A stretch of DNA of 64,000 bases from Umezawaea beigongshangensis (GTDB lineage Bacteria; Actinomycetota; Actinomycetes; Mycobacteriales; Pseudonocardiaceae), in NCBI RefSeq assembly GCF_016464305.1, contig NZ_JAEIOJ010000002.1, forward strand, positions 62,001 through 126,000, given 5' to 3'. Below, piece by piece: positions 32,808 through 41,423 of the stretch. How positions within the stretch are numbered: position 1 is the first letter of the stretch; each line of letters begins with the position of its first letter. Position numbers and translations under genes: made by a program. Below the pieces are notes generated by a model. It did not search any database and was not told the origin of the DNA. It saw nothing but the letters and a program-made list of their open reading frames with translations.

Positions 32808-34343
32808 TCACGGGTCGCGGGTGATCAGGGTCTTGTCCACCAGACGGCCGTCCTGGAAGCACAGCCGGTGCAGGTCGCGGCCGCGCTGGCCGAACGGGTT
32901 CCAGTGGGTGCTGTAGTACCGGCAGGTCCACCCGTCCCGCGGTGGCGGTTCGCCGTCCGGGTCGTCGACGCGGGTCCGCCCCGGCAGCACGGCTCCGACG
33001 TCCGCCTCGCCCTGGCCGACGTGGAGCCCCGCGTAGTGGACCGGGGAGAGCACCGAGGTCGCCGCGTCGACGACGAGGTGGCCGAGCACGCTGAGCACGA
33101 CGCCCGCGCACGTCGCGGCGGCCACCAGCACGGTCCGGCGGGCGCTGTCCCGCACCCGCCGCTCCGTGGACTCGCGGTGCGTCCGGGTCGTCGGCGTTCC
33201 CGGCGCGATCGTGGTGACCGGCCGGCTCGGCAGGTGGGCGACGACCTCGAACCCCCCGCCCAGGCGAGGACGGGCGTCGAACCGGCCGCCGACGAGCGCG
33301 ACACGTTCGCCGAGCCCGAGCAGACCCCGGCCGCTGCCCGGCGCTGCGGTCGCCGCGGACCGGGCCGCCTCGTTGACGACGCGCAGGTCGAGACCGTCAC
33401 CGGCCCCGGTGAGGCTGATCGCGACCGGCGCGCCGGGAGCGTGCTTGACCGCGTTGGTGATCGACTCGGTCACCACGCGGTGGACGGTCCGCGCGATCAC
33501 CGGGTCGAGCTGTGCTGCTCCGGCCTCCTGGACGACCAGGTCCACCGGCAGACCCGATCGGCGTGCGCGCTCGACGACGGTCTCGACGGGTTCCACGGGC
33601 TCGTCCTCCTCGGGGCGCAGCAGGCGGACCGCGTCGGCCAGCCGCTCCGCCGCCGCGGTGACACCGGCGCGAGCCTCGCGGGCCGCCGCGCGGTGCTCGG
33701 CCGGCAGCGTCGGAGCGACCTCCAGCGCACCGACGCGCAGCGCCGCTCGTGCCAGCTCGTGCCCGACCAGGTCGTGCATCTCCGCCGCGAGCCGCGCACG
33801 CTCCCGCGCCCCGGCCTGCTCCACCGCGCGCTCGGCCTCCCGCTCCAGGTGCTCGGCGCGGTCCCAGCCCGCTCGGACCATCTCCGCGTAGCGGCGGCGG
33901 TAGCGGCCGACGGCCCAGGGCACCACCGCGAGCACGAGGACGGCGACGAGGGACGCGACAGCGGTGTCCGTCCCTCCGACGACGAGTCCCCCGGTCACCG
34001 CTGCGGTCAGACCGCACAGCAGTGCCGCGACACCCCGGTGGCCCGTCGTGGCGTGCCGACCGGCGAGGAAGCTCAGCGCGACGAGCCCGGCGGCGAGGAC
34101 GGCCACCGCGAGCGTGCTGTCCCGCTGCGCACGGCTGAAGAACACGACCTGCCACGTCGCGGTGATCAGGAGCAGCACCGTCGCGGGTCGGCGACGGACC
34201 AGCCGCACCGCCGCGGCGAGCACCACCAGGCACGCCACCGCCTCCACCGCGCTCAAGCGGTGGGGCCGCGAGACGACCGCGGCCCAGACGACGGGCGAGG
34301 CGGCACAGGTCCACAGGGTCACCGCGCGCACGGCCCGCATCAT
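32808..34343 (-). CDS. NarL-type histidine kinase with extra C-terminal TM and sensor-like domain
   Basis: 511 residues from ATG 34343 (double ATG). Four to six membrane helices fill residues 1-145, a short coiled coil follows, then the HisKA_3 dimerisation helix with His190 (EMHDLVGHELARAALRV) and an HATPase domain (TESITNAVKHAPGA, GRGLLGLGERVALVGGRF). Unlike the usual family member it does not end there: residues 404-425 are another membrane helix (VLVAAATCAGVVLSVLGHLV) and the last 85 residues form an outside domain with two Cys (474, 495), ending CRYYSTHWNPFGQRGRDLHRLCFQDGR. This tail could be the ligand sensor. It follows the PAP2 gene by one base and precedes its regulator. Confidence 0.93.
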   Translation of the reverse strand: MMRAVRAVTLWTCAASPVVWAAVVSRPHRLSAVEAVACLVVLAAAVRLVRRRPATVLLLITATWQVVFFSRAQRDSTLAVAVLAAGLVALSFLAGRHATTGHRGVAALLCGLTAAVTGGLVVGGTDTAVASLVAVLVLAVVPWAVGRYRRRYAEMVRAGWDRAEHLEREAERAVEQAGARERARLAAEMHDLVGHELARAALRVGALEVAPTLPAEHRAAAREARAGVTAAAERLADAVRLLRPEEDEPVEPVETVVERARRSGLPVDLVVQEAGAAQLDPVIARTVHRVVTESITNAVKHAPGAPVAISLTGAGDGLDLRVVNEAARSAATAAPGSGRGLLGLGERVALVGGRFDARPRLGGGFEVVAHLPSRPVTTIAPGTPTTRTHRESTERRVRDSARRTVLVAAATCAGVVLSVLGHLVVDAATSVLSPVHYAGLHVGQGEADVGAVLPGRTRVDDPDGEPPPRDGWTCRYYSTHWNPFGQRGRDLHRLCFQDGRLVDKTLITRDP

Positions 34344-34344
34344 G

Positions 34345-35019
34345 TCAGCTGCGGACTTCCCGCGAGGCGGGCACCGGGCCCGCCCCCAGCAGCCGTGCGC
34401 CGACGGGGTGCGTCCGCACGCGGGCGACGAGCGGGGTCAGCAGCCGGGCCAGCAGCGGCAGGATCGCGGCGACCGCCGCACCGAGCAGCAGTCCCGCCAG
34501 CACGTCGTGCGGGTAGTGCACTCCGACGAACACCCTGGACGCCGCGGCCGGCAGCGCCAGCACGACGGCGGCGAGACCGAGGGCCCCGCTCGACCACAGG
34601 ACGGCGACCGCCGCGGCACCGGCGAACGTCGCGTGGTTGCTCGGGAAGGACCAGTCGCCGAACTCCGGACAGGCCGCGATCGTGGCGACGTCGCCGAGCG
34701 TCCGGCAGGGCCGGTCCACCTGCCACGCGCTCTTGGTCACCTCGCTCGCGACGTGGGCGAGCACGGTCACCACCGGGGCCAGCAGCGCACGCGCCGCGCG
34801 CACCGCCGAGCCCCGCCGAGCCCGCCACCACAGCGCCACGAACATCAGCACGAACACGCCCACGACCGCCTCGGTGAGGACCGCGCCGGCGAGCCGCGCG
34901 AACTCCGGACTCTCCGCCCCCAGACCGGCGACGTCGAGGTACCACCGCGCGCTTGCGTCGGGGACGTCCGGGACACCGGTTCCGTCCGGCGACCTCTCCA
35001 CTGCTCCTGGTGTCAGCAC
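34345..35019 (-). CDS. PAP2-family membrane phosphatase
   Basis: About 224 residues if GTG 35019 is used; GTG 35001 is an alternative. TAGCGT lies nine bases upstream of 35019, suggesting a leaderless transcript. Phosphatase motifs KSAWQVDRPC (KxxxxxxRP), PSNHAT (PSGH-type) and SRVFVGVHYPHDV (SRxxxxxHxxxD) are present among five or six membrane helices. Enzymes of this family dephosphorylate undecaprenyl pyrophosphate or phosphatidic acid at the outer face of the membrane. It heads the operon with kinase and response regulator, so the two-component system probably answers to cell-wall lipid state. Confidence 0.9.
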   Translation of the reverse strand: MLTPGAVERSPDGTGVPDVPDASARWYLDVAGLGAESPEFARLAGAVLTEAVVGVFVLMFVALWWRARRGSAVRAARALLAPVVTVLAHVASEVTKSAWQVDRPCRTLGDVATIAACPEFGDWSFPSNHATFAGAAAVAVLWSSGALGLAAVVLALPAAASRVFVGVHYPHDVLAGLLLGAAVAAILPLLARLLTPLVARVRTHPVGARLLGAGPVPASREVRS

Positions 35020-35238
35020 CGGACCGACGCTAGGCAGATCCGCCGCCGCCGACCTCTGTCGAAAGCGAACGGTCCACCCCCACCTTCGACGGGGTCCCGC
35101 CCCCGCCCACCGGCCCGTGCCGTCCACGCCGGACCGCCGCGCCGGACCGGGAAGTTCCGCTTCTCGGTCCGGGCCGCTCGCCGATCGCGTACGGTGCGGT
35201 GATCCACCGCCGTCCAGCAGAAGGGCCGCCCCGCCGCC

Positions 35239-36258
35239 GTGGAGTTCCACGATCTCGCAGCCAAGCTGCTGGTCCTGGACCAGCTCTGCCACCAGCTGCG
35301 CCTGCTCCCGCCCTACGACGGCCCCGGCCTGCCCGACGACCGCCACGACGCCACCGCGATCGACGAGGCGGCCCGCTCCTACTACCGGGACCTGCACGTC
35401 CCCGACGAGCTGCTCGCGCGGGTGACCACCGTCCTGTTCGACGGCGGGAACTCCGTCTACCAGGACGTCGCCCCCCTCTGGGACGGTGAGGACGACCTCT
35501 TCGACGTGCGCGACTGGCGGGAGATCGCGGCGCTCCCGGCGCTGGAGGTCGTCAGCGCCGCCGGTCCGCTCGACCCCGCCGCGAGGCGCCTGCTGCGGGA
35601 GCGGGGCGTGGTCGTGGACGACGGCTCCGACCGGAGCGCGGTGACCCGCGGCTTCCTCCGCGACGTCGGCGACCTGAAGGTCCGGATGTCGGCCGAGAGC
35701 CGGCACGCCGCCCTGCTCGACGGTCTCGTGGAGGCGTTCGCGCCGCTGCCGGTCGACGCGGTGACGTCCGGTGTCCCGGTCCAGCTCGGGTGCGGTCTGT
35801 TCCGGATCGTCCCGGAGGAGCACGGCGGGCGTGCCGAGTGGGTGGCGCAGGCCCCCGACTACTTCCGCGACCTGCGCGGGGCGCCCCTGTCGTGGCAGCG
35901 GAGCCTGAGCCAGTCCCTGCGGATCGTCGACGCCCAGCGGCAGCTCGCCGAGGAGGTGCTCGGCGACGGTGCGCCGTCCGGTCCCGCACCCTCCTTCACC
36001 GACGGGGTGGACGTCGAGCCGGGCGCGGAGCGGGCGCGGGAGGTGCACCTGCGCCGGAGCCCTCCCACCCCCGGCCGGTCCGGGTGGTGCCTGCGCCCCG
36101 GCCGCCCGGACGGCTCCGGCGCGGCGCCGAACCCCACGACGTACCCGCTGGCGCACCTGCTGCGCATCCGCCCCGGCGCGGTTCCCGCCCTCGCACTCCC
36201 GCCGGGCACCACCGTCGTCCTCGACGTGGACGAGGTCCTGTCGATCACCACACTCTGA
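35239..36258 (+). CDS. DUF6892-like protein
   Basis: 339 residues from GTG 35239 (GCCGCCGCC upstream, no good ribosome site). The N-terminal half (FHDLAAKLLVLDQLCHQLRLLPPYD, VPDELLARVTTVLFDGGNSVYQDVAPLWDGEDDLFDVRDWREIAALPAL) resembles the family I recall as DUF6892, which occurs in actinobacteria with no known role. The second half is less clear and ends in a short beta stretch LPPGTTVVLDVDEVLSI. No signal peptide or membrane helix. The shared divergent region with PAP2 is 219 bp. I assign no function. Confidence 0.65.
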   Translation: MEFHDLAAKLLVLDQLCHQLRLLPPYDGPGLPDDRHDATAIDEAARSYYRDLHVPDELLARVTTVLFDGGNSVYQDVAPLWDGEDDLFDVRDWREIAALPALEVVSAAGPLDPAARRLLRERGVVVDDGSDRSAVTRGFLRDVGDLKVRMSAESRHAALLDGLVEAFAPLPVDAVTSGVPVQLGCGLFRIVPEEHGGRAEWVAQAPDYFRDLRGAPLSWQRSLSQSLRIVDAQRQLAEEVLGDGAPSGPAPSFTDGVDVEPGAERAREVHLRRSPPTPGRSGWCLRPGRPDGSGAAPNPTTYPLAHLLRIRPGAVPALALPPGTTVVLDVDEVLSITTL

Positions 36259-36346
36259 GATCACCACCGCGATCGGGAACCGCGTGCCACGATCGGCAGT
36301 GCGCCGACGGTGCGGCAGAGCACGTCGCCGACGATGGAGGAGCCCG

Positions 36347-37372
36347 GTGCCACCGACCTCTCGACCGCTGCGCAAGCTGGGTTTCCTGACGATCGGGCTG
36401 TTCGACGAGGCCGATCCCCGCCGCGGCCACGAGTCCACGCTGGAGGTCGTCGAGCTGGGCGAGCGGCTGGGCTTCGACAGCGCGTGGGTGCGGAACCGGC
36501 ACCTCCAGCACGGCATCTCCTCCCCGGTCGCCGTGCTGGCGGCGGCCACGCAGCGCACCAGCCGCATCGAGCTGGGCACGGCGGTCATCCCGCTGGGCTG
36601 GGAGAACCCGCTGCGGCTGGCCGAGGACCTGGCGACGGTCGACGTCCTGTCCGGCGGGCGGCTCAACCCCGGCGTGAGCGCCGGTCCGCCGATGAACTAC
36701 GACAGCGTCAAGCACGCGCTGTACCCGGACACGGCCGACGCGGAGGACTTCGGCCACGGCCGCGTGCGACGCCTGCTGGACCTCGTGCGCGGTGAACCGG
36801 CCAGCGACTTCAGCGGCACCCGCGGCTTCGAGGTGTTCTCCGACCGCGTCCAGCCGCACTCCCCCGGCCTGGGTCGGCGCCTGTGGTACGGCGGCGCGAG
36901 CCTGAGGTCGGCGCGGTGGGCCGGGGAGAACGGGATGAACTTCCTGACCAGCAGCGTCGTGAAGGCGGAGGAGTCCGAGGACTTCGCCGAGATCCAGCTC
37001 TCGCACGTGCGGGAGTTCCGCGCCCACCACCCGGACGGCGACCGCGCCCGCGTCTCGCAGGGGCTCGTCGTCGTCCCCACGGACTCGGCCTCGGCGGAGC
37101 AGCGGGCGAAGTACGAGGAGTACGCGCGGCAGCGGACGCCGCGCACCACCGCGCCGCGGGGACCGGCGCGGATGCTGTTCGCGCCCGATCTCGTCGGCAC
37201 CTCCGAGGAGATCGCCGAGCGCCTGCACGCCCACGCCGCGTTCCGGGAGATCGACGAGGTCGCGTTCGCGCTGCCCTTCACGTTCGAGCACGAGGACTAC
37301 GTCCAGATCCTCACCGACATCGCCGAGAAACTCGGCCCGGCGCTGGGCTGGCAGCCGACCGCGTCGGGCTGA
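36347..37372 (+). CDS. LLM-class flavin-dependent oxidoreductase
   Basis: 341 residues from GTG 36347 with GGAGGAG at 36336-36342; the open frame further upstream belongs to no gene. The luciferase-like TIM barrel is recognised in LGFLTIGLFDEADPRRGHESTLEVVELGERLGFDSAWVRNRH, SRIELGTAVIPLGWENPLRLAEDLATVDVLSGGRLNPGVS and LWYGGASLRSARWAGENGMNF. Such enzymes use FMNH2 or F420 to oxidise or reduce small organic compounds. The substrate cannot be told. It is followed by a clear terminator. Confidence 0.92.
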   Translation: MPPTSRPLRKLGFLTIGLFDEADPRRGHESTLEVVELGERLGFDSAWVRNRHLQHGISSPVAVLAAATQRTSRIELGTAVIPLGWENPLRLAEDLATVDVLSGGRLNPGVSAGPPMNYDSVKHALYPDTADAEDFGHGRVRRLLDLVRGEPASDFSGTRGFEVFSDRVQPHSPGLGRRLWYGGASLRSARWAGENGMNFLTSSVVKAEESEDFAEIQLSHVREFRAHHPDGDRARVSQGLVVVPTDSASAEQRAKYEEYARQRTPRTTAPRGPARMLFAPDLVGTSEEIAERLHAHAAFREIDEVAFALPFTFEHEDYVQILTDIAEKLGPALGWQPTASG

Positions 37373-37381
37373 ACCAGGTCG

Positions 37382-37412
37382 CCGGTTCACCAGCCGCGGG
37401 CCGGTGAACCGG
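37382..37412 (+). terminator. Terminator of the LLM oxidoreductase gene
   Basis: Perfect 10-bp arms CCGGTTCACC (37382-37391) and GGTGAACCGG (37403-37412) around an 11-base loop, nine bases after the stop codon. Confidence 0.75.
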
Positions 37413-37419
37413 TCACGAC

Positions 37420-37650
37420 CCGGACCCCGCGCACGGCCAGCCGTTCCAGCTCGGCCTCGGCGAGAGCGGGCGCGGATCTCCCACCCGTGGCGGTGCGGGC
37501 AGTGGACCACGTCGTGCCCGGCCGCGCCCTCGATCAGCAGTCACAGGGCCTCGTCCTCGGTCCGGGTGGCCAGCACGGCGTGTCCGACCGTCACCACACC
37601 CCCGTGCTGCTCGACCTCCGCCCGGTGGCGGCCGGACCCCGGCGAGAAGA
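37420..37650 (-). pseudogene. Decayed coding fragment with in-frame stop
   Basis: One minus-strand frame reads EVEQHGGVVTVGHAVLATRTEDEAL, then TGA at 37543-37541, then directly LLIEGAAGHDVVHCPHRHGWE in the same frame. Both pieces look like protein and the stop replaces one codon, so this seems to be the relic of a short gene whose front is lost upstream of about 37650. The remaining bases of the 471-bp gap between the LLM gene and the FetB-like gene (37373-37843) hold the terminator at 37382 and otherwise nothing I can recognise. Confidence 0.4.
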
Positions 37651-37843
37651 CGAGCGGTCTTCGCGGGAGATCGGGGTTCGGCGACTCCGCTCCGGAACCG
37701 GGGGCGGCCGCGCGGGGTGGACGTGCTCGCCGCCCCGGAGTCCGCCCCGCCGCTGCGTGAGCGGCAGGAGCGTCGCCGTGCCGACGCGGACCGGACGCGG
37801 GTCGCCCGCCGGGGCACGCCGGTGCCCACACGGCGTCGCGGCG

Positions 37844-38587
37844 CTACCCGACCGGCCGCCGCACCCCACCCGCGGCGACCAGTTCCACGACCACCACGAC
37901 AGCGATCACCTCGACCACGAGCAGCGCCAGCAGCACCACCAGCTGGAGCGCAGCGGCCTGCCACACCGGAGCACCACCGAGCAGCATGCCGACGAACGCG
38001 CCCGGCAGCGTCACCAGCCCGACCGTGCGCGTCTGGTCCAGGGCGGGCACCAGCGCCTCGGCCGCCGGAGCGCGCACCAGCTCCCTGACCGCGAGCGGCT
38101 CGGTGAAGCCCAGCGCCAGGGCGGCCTCGAACTCGCCGTTCCGGTCGCGCAGCGTGTCCAGCGCGCGGCGCGCGGACAGCGTCGTGGCCGTCATCGCGCC
38201 GCCGATCAGGATGCCGCCGACCGGCACCAGCGCGATCCCCTCCAGCGGCACCACACCGACCGCGACCAGCAGCGCCACCGTCGGCACCACACCGGCCAGG
38301 ATCGCCAGCCCGACCCGCGCGCCCCGCGCCCCGACACCCGTGCGGGCCGACGACGTGCCGGTCGCCACGGCCGCCATGACGACGAGGAACGCGGCCGTGA
38401 GCGGTAGCGACACCAGCACGGCCGTGATGACCGCCGACACCGCGGCCAGCTGCACCACCGCGCGGACCGCGGCCCGCAGCACCGGCCGCGGCGGCACCAC
38501 CCCGGCCACGCGCCCGACCCCGGCGACGACCGCCGTGAGCACGACGCACACGACCACGATCCGCACCTGGTCCGCGACGACGATCAC
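37844..38587 (-). CDS. FetB-like ABC-transporter permease
   Basis: 247 residues from GTG 38587, with six or seven membrane helices. VPLEGIALVPVGGILIGGAMTATTLSARRALDTLRDRNGEFEAALALGFTEPLAVRELVRAPAAEALVPALDQTRTVGLVTLPGAFVGMLLGGAPVWQAAALQLVVLLAL-type features, notably the MTATTLS and TRTVGLVTLPGAFVG stretches, define the UPF0014/FetB family, the membrane partner of the FetA ATPase in iron export and oxidative-stress defence. No fetA-like ATPase gene is adjacent here, so the ATPase must be elsewhere or the gene is orphaned. Ribosome site weak. Confidence 0.87.
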   Translation of the reverse strand: MIVVADQVRIVVVCVVLTAVVAGVGRVAGVVPPRPVLRAAVRAVVQLAAVSAVITAVLVSLPLTAAFLVVMAAVATGTSSARTGVGARGARVGLAILAGVVPTVALLVAVGVVPLEGIALVPVGGILIGGAMTATTLSARRALDTLRDRNGEFEAALALGFTEPLAVRELVRAPAAEALVPALDQTRTVGLVTLPGAFVGMLLGGAPVWQAAALQLVVLLALLVVEVIAVVVVVELVAAGGVRRPVG

Positions 38588-38694
38588 CCGGACCGTTCTA
38601 CCCGCCGCACCGGTCGTCGTCGACCGGAGCCGCTGCGACGAATCCGATCTCACGACCGCGGAGAACGGTCAACGTGACGAGAGTCCCACGACAC

Positions 38695-38807
38695 GAATTC
38701 ACAGAATCGCAGGTGAGCGTTGTCGCGACCGAAGAGACACCGTTCCCGGACCGTTGCCCGCCAGGAAGCAGCACCGCTGGTTTCAACCGCGCTGAGAATT
38801 CACAGAA
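38695..38807. promoter_or_regulatory. Two GAATTCACAGAA direct repeats upstream of the malectin gene
   Basis: The exact 12-mer GAATTCACAGAA occurs at 38695-38706 and 38796-38807, 101 bp apart, the second just before the ribosome site (CAGGAG) of the malectin gene. The region 38680-38820 is less GC-rich than the genes around it and should hold the promoter. Confidence 0.45.
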
Positions 38808-38819
38808 CAGGAGTTCTGA

Positions 38820-39404
38820 ATGCGCTCGACGACCTTTTCCCGGCGAACCGCGGGCGTGCTCGCGGCCGTCGCCCTGGTGAGCGGAACCGCTTCGGCGGGA
38901 GTCGCGCACGCCGATCCGAGCGCGGTGCACGTCGACGTGGGCGGCAGCGGCGACGCGACGTTCGCGGCCGACAGCTTCGGCACGGGTGGCATCGTGGACA
39001 CCAAACCCGCCGGCGTGCGGAGCTACCCCAACTGGGGACGATCGGTCCCGCACCCGATCCCCGCCGAGATCTGGCACACCTCCCGGTTCACCGACTCCTC
39101 GTACACCGTCACCGGTCTCACGGGGGGCACCACCTACGAGGTGCGCCTCTACTTCATGGACTGGTACTTCCAGCGAACCGGCAAGCGCGTGTTCTCCGTC
39201 GTGATCAACGGCGTGGAGGTGCTCACGAACTTCGACATCACCGGAACGGTGGTCGCACTGGGCGCCGACGGTCAGCAGTCGTTCGGCCTGGAGCGCGATT
39301 TCCCGGTCGTCGTCGACTCCACCGGAACGGTCACCATCGACTTCGTGCGCGGCTCCGCCGACCAGCCGCAGATCAACGCGATCTCCCTGGTTCCGATCGG
39401 GTGA
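38820..39404 (+). CDS. Secreted single-domain malectin-like protein
   Basis: 194 residues from ATG 38820, with CAGGAG upstream. Signal peptide to about residue 31 (VLAAVALVSGTASAGVAHA). The rest is one malectin/CBM57-like beta sandwich: VHVDVGGSGDATFAADSFGTGG, YTVTGLTGGTTYEVRLYFMDWYFQRTGKRVFSVVINGVEVLTNFDI, GTVTIDFVRGSADQPQINAISL. Malectins bind di- or oligosaccharides of glucose; here no catalytic part is attached, so the protein may be a free sugar-binding factor or an adhesive partner for secreted glycosidases. Confidence 0.9.
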   Translation: MRSTTFSRRTAGVLAAVALVSGTASAGVAHADPSAVHVDVGGSGDATFAADSFGTGGIVDTKPAGVRSYPNWGRSVPHPIPAEIWHTSRFTDSSYTVTGLTGGTTYEVRLYFMDWYFQRTGKRVFSVVINGVEVLTNFDITGTVVALGADGQQSFGLERDFPVVVDSTGTVTIDFVRGSADQPQINAISLVPIG

Positions 39405-39416
39405 CCGCCGGTTCGC

Positions 39417-39443
39417 GCGGGAGGGCGGTCTCCGCTCTCCCGC
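39417..39443 (+). terminator. Terminator of the malectin gene
   Basis: GCGGGAGGGCGG (39417-39428) pairs with CCGCTCTCCCGC (39432-39443) with one G-T wobble and a three-base loop, 13 bases after the stop. The rest of the gap to 39662 shows no gene. Confidence 0.65.
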
Positions 39444-39662
39444 ACGCCGGTCCCCCGGCGGTCACCGCCTCGCGGGCGAGCCGAAGCAGAGCCCACCGGA
39501 CGGACGACGGCCGCGGCGGAGGGCGAGCGGGTCACAGCCGGGGCGGCTGCGAGGCCACCTCGGCGGACGCTCCCCCCAGCGGCGGTCGGGTGTCCCCCGG
39601 TTGGCCCGACTACTCGCCGTTCCGCGGGGTACGCCAGCGTTCTGGTGACCACGAGAGGGGCG

Positions 39663-40166
39663 ATGACGATGCGCAGTCGTGTTCGGGCGGCGGGGCACGC
39701 CGTGCACCCGATGCTCATGGTGTTCCCGCTGGGCCTGCTCTCGACGGCCGTCGGGTTCGACCTGCTGCACCTGTTCACCGATCGCGCGAGCTTCGCGACC
39801 ACGGCGGCGCACCTGATCGGCGCGGGCGTGCTGCTCGGCGTGCTGGCGGCGGCGACCGGCTGGCTGGACTGGCGGCTGGCCGTCCCTCCCGGCACCAGGG
39901 CACGCCGGGTCGGCCTGATCCACGGCTCGGCCAACTCGGCGGTCCTCGCCCTGTTCGCCCTGAGCTGGTTGCTGCGCTCCGGCGAGCCGTCCTGGCAACC
40001 GGGCTGGTTCGCCGTGGTCCTCGGCTGGATCGGTCTGATCGGCGCGGGCGTCGGCGGCTGGCTGGGCGGTGAGCTCGTCGAACGGCTCGGCATCAGCGTC
40101 GAGGAGGACGCCCACCCCGATGCGTCCAGCTCCCTGCGCACCTCGGGAGCCGCGCACCGGCCCTGA
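39663..40166 (+). CDS. DUF2231 membrane protein
   Basis: 167 residues from ATG 39663, GAGAGGGG upstream. Four membrane helices, beginning GHAVHPMLMVFPLGLLSTAVGFDLLHL and including THLIGAGVLLGVLAAATGWLDW, with the HPM and DW motifs of the DUF2231 family. Relatives may bind haem or act in respiratory complexes, but no function is proven. Monocistronic. Confidence 0.88.
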   Translation: MTMRSRVRAAGHAVHPMLMVFPLGLLSTAVGFDLLHLFTDRASFATTAAHLIGAGVLLGVLAAATGWLDWRLAVPPGTRARRVGLIHGSANSAVLALFALSWLLRSGEPSWQPGWFAVVLGWIGLIGAGVGGWLGGELVERLGISVEEDAHPDASSSLRTSGAAHRP

Positions 40167-40279
40167 CGGGGGTCGGCGGCGGCGAGAACCCGGCGGAACG
40201 TGGCACGGCGACCCGTGTCGGCACCGGTCCGCCCTCACTAGCGTCGGCCGGGTCGAGAACGAGGAGGACTGATCCGACC

Positions 40280-40933
40280 ATGCGCACGCAGATCGTGTTG
40301 TTCGACGGGTTCGACCCGCTGGACGTCGTGGCCCCGTACGAGGTGCTCAGCGCCGCCCGGATGGTCGGCGAGGCGGGGGTGGAGGTCGAGCTGGTCTCGG
40401 CCGAGGGCGCGCGCGACGTGCCCAGCGGGCTCGATCCGATGACCCTCCGGGCGACGGCCCGGCTCGACCCGTCCCGCGCCGACCTGGTCGTGGTGCCCGG
40501 CGCGCTGGGCGCTCTGCCGGACGGGGACGACATCGCCGAGGACAGCATCCCCGCCGTCCTCGCCCGCACGCTCGACACGGGGCTGCCCGGACTGCTCGCG
40601 GAAGCCCTCGACCGTCCGGGACTGACGGTCGCGACCGTGTGCGGCGGCTCCGCGCTGCTCGCCATGGCCGGACTGATCGAGGGCCGCCCGGTGACGACGC
40701 ACCACCTGGGGTTCGACCTGCTCGACGCGAGCGGAACGGTCGGCGTCGACGCGCGGGTCGTGGACGACGGCGACCTGGTGAGCGGCGCGAGCGTCACCTC
40801 CGGCCTGGACCTGGGCCTGTACCTGCTGGAGCGCGAACTGAGCCCGCAGGTGGCGCTCGCCGTGGAGAAGCTCATCGCCCACGAGCGCCGCGGCACCGTC
40901 TGGCGCGCACCGGTCGCGGCGGCGCGGCCGTGA
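40280..40933 (+). CDS. DJ-1/PfpI superfamily protein
   Basis: 217 residues from ATG 40280. LFDGFDPLDVVAPYEVLSAARM, LVVVPGALGALPDGDD and the nucleophile elbow TVATVCGGSALLAMAGLIEGRPVTTHH (Cys in VCGGS) match the class I glutamine amidotransferase-like group of isonitrile hydratase/InhA-type and ThiJ proteins. The GTGA overlap with the next gene shows co-translation. Reaction unknown; isonitrile hydration or glyoxalase-like activity are possible. Confidence 0.92.
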   Translation: MRTQIVLFDGFDPLDVVAPYEVLSAARMVGEAGVEVELVSAEGARDVPSGLDPMTLRATARLDPSRADLVVVPGALGALPDGDDIAEDSIPAVLARTLDTGLPGLLAEALDRPGLTVATVCGGSALLAMAGLIEGRPVTTHHLGFDLLDASGTVGVDARVVDDGDLVSGASVTSGLDLGLYLLERELSPQVALAVEKLIAHERRGTVWRAPVAAARP

Positions 40934-41268
40934 GCGGGACGTCCGTCGAGGGGACGTGGAGCCTCGTCGTGGACACCCCCCTCGGGAAGCAGCGAGCCGT
41001 GCTCGAACTGTCCACTCGGGACGGTTCGCTGCACGGTGCGGTCCGCGACCTCCGGCACGGCGAGGAGGTGGTCGTCACCGACCTGGTGCGCGACGGCGAC
41101 CGGCTGACGTGGGCGCAGTCCGTCACCAGGCCGCTGCGCCTGAACCTCGTCTTCGACGTCGTCGTGGACGGCGACGAGCTGACCGGCCGGGCGCGGGCGG
41201 GCCGCCTGCCCGCCTCCGCGGTCACCGGGCGCCGCGAGGACCCGAACCGCGTCGCGGACGGCCTCTAG
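40930..41268 (+). CDS. Small conserved beta-barrel protein
   Basis: 112 residues from GTG 40930, overlapping the DJ-1 stop by four bases. The pattern GTWSLVVDTPLGKQRAVLELSTRDGSLHGAVRD, VTDLVRDGDRLTWAQSVTRPLRLNLVFDVVVDGDELTGRARAG is a repeated small beta module found alone in actinobacteria and at the end of many hydrolases. It probably binds a ligand or partner of the DJ-1 protein. Function unknown. Confidence 0.8.
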   Translation: MSGTSVEGTWSLVVDTPLGKQRAVLELSTRDGSLHGAVRDLRHGEEVVVTDLVRDGDRLTWAQSVTRPLRLNLVFDVVVDGDELTGRARAGRLPASAVTGRREDPNRVADGL

Positions 41269-41379
41269 CCGGCGTCGGACGAGGACGGCCTGATCGACGA
41301 GCTGACGGTCGTGGTGCGCCCGGTGCCGGTGGCGGTGGCGGTTCGAGCAGATCCAGCGCTGGGCCGCCGGGGGCGGACA

Positions 41380-41418
41380 CCCCGGACCGCCCGCACGTGA
41401 CGTGCGGACGGTCCGGGG
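41380..41418. terminator. Bidirectional terminator between convergent genes
   Basis: 18-bp arms (41380-41397 and 41401-41418, CCCCGGACCG...CCGCACG) with one mismatch and a three-base loop. It lies between the plus-strand gene ending at 41268 and the minus-strand DUF4832 gene ending at 41424. Confidence 0.8.
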
Positions 41419-41423
41419 GCCGA

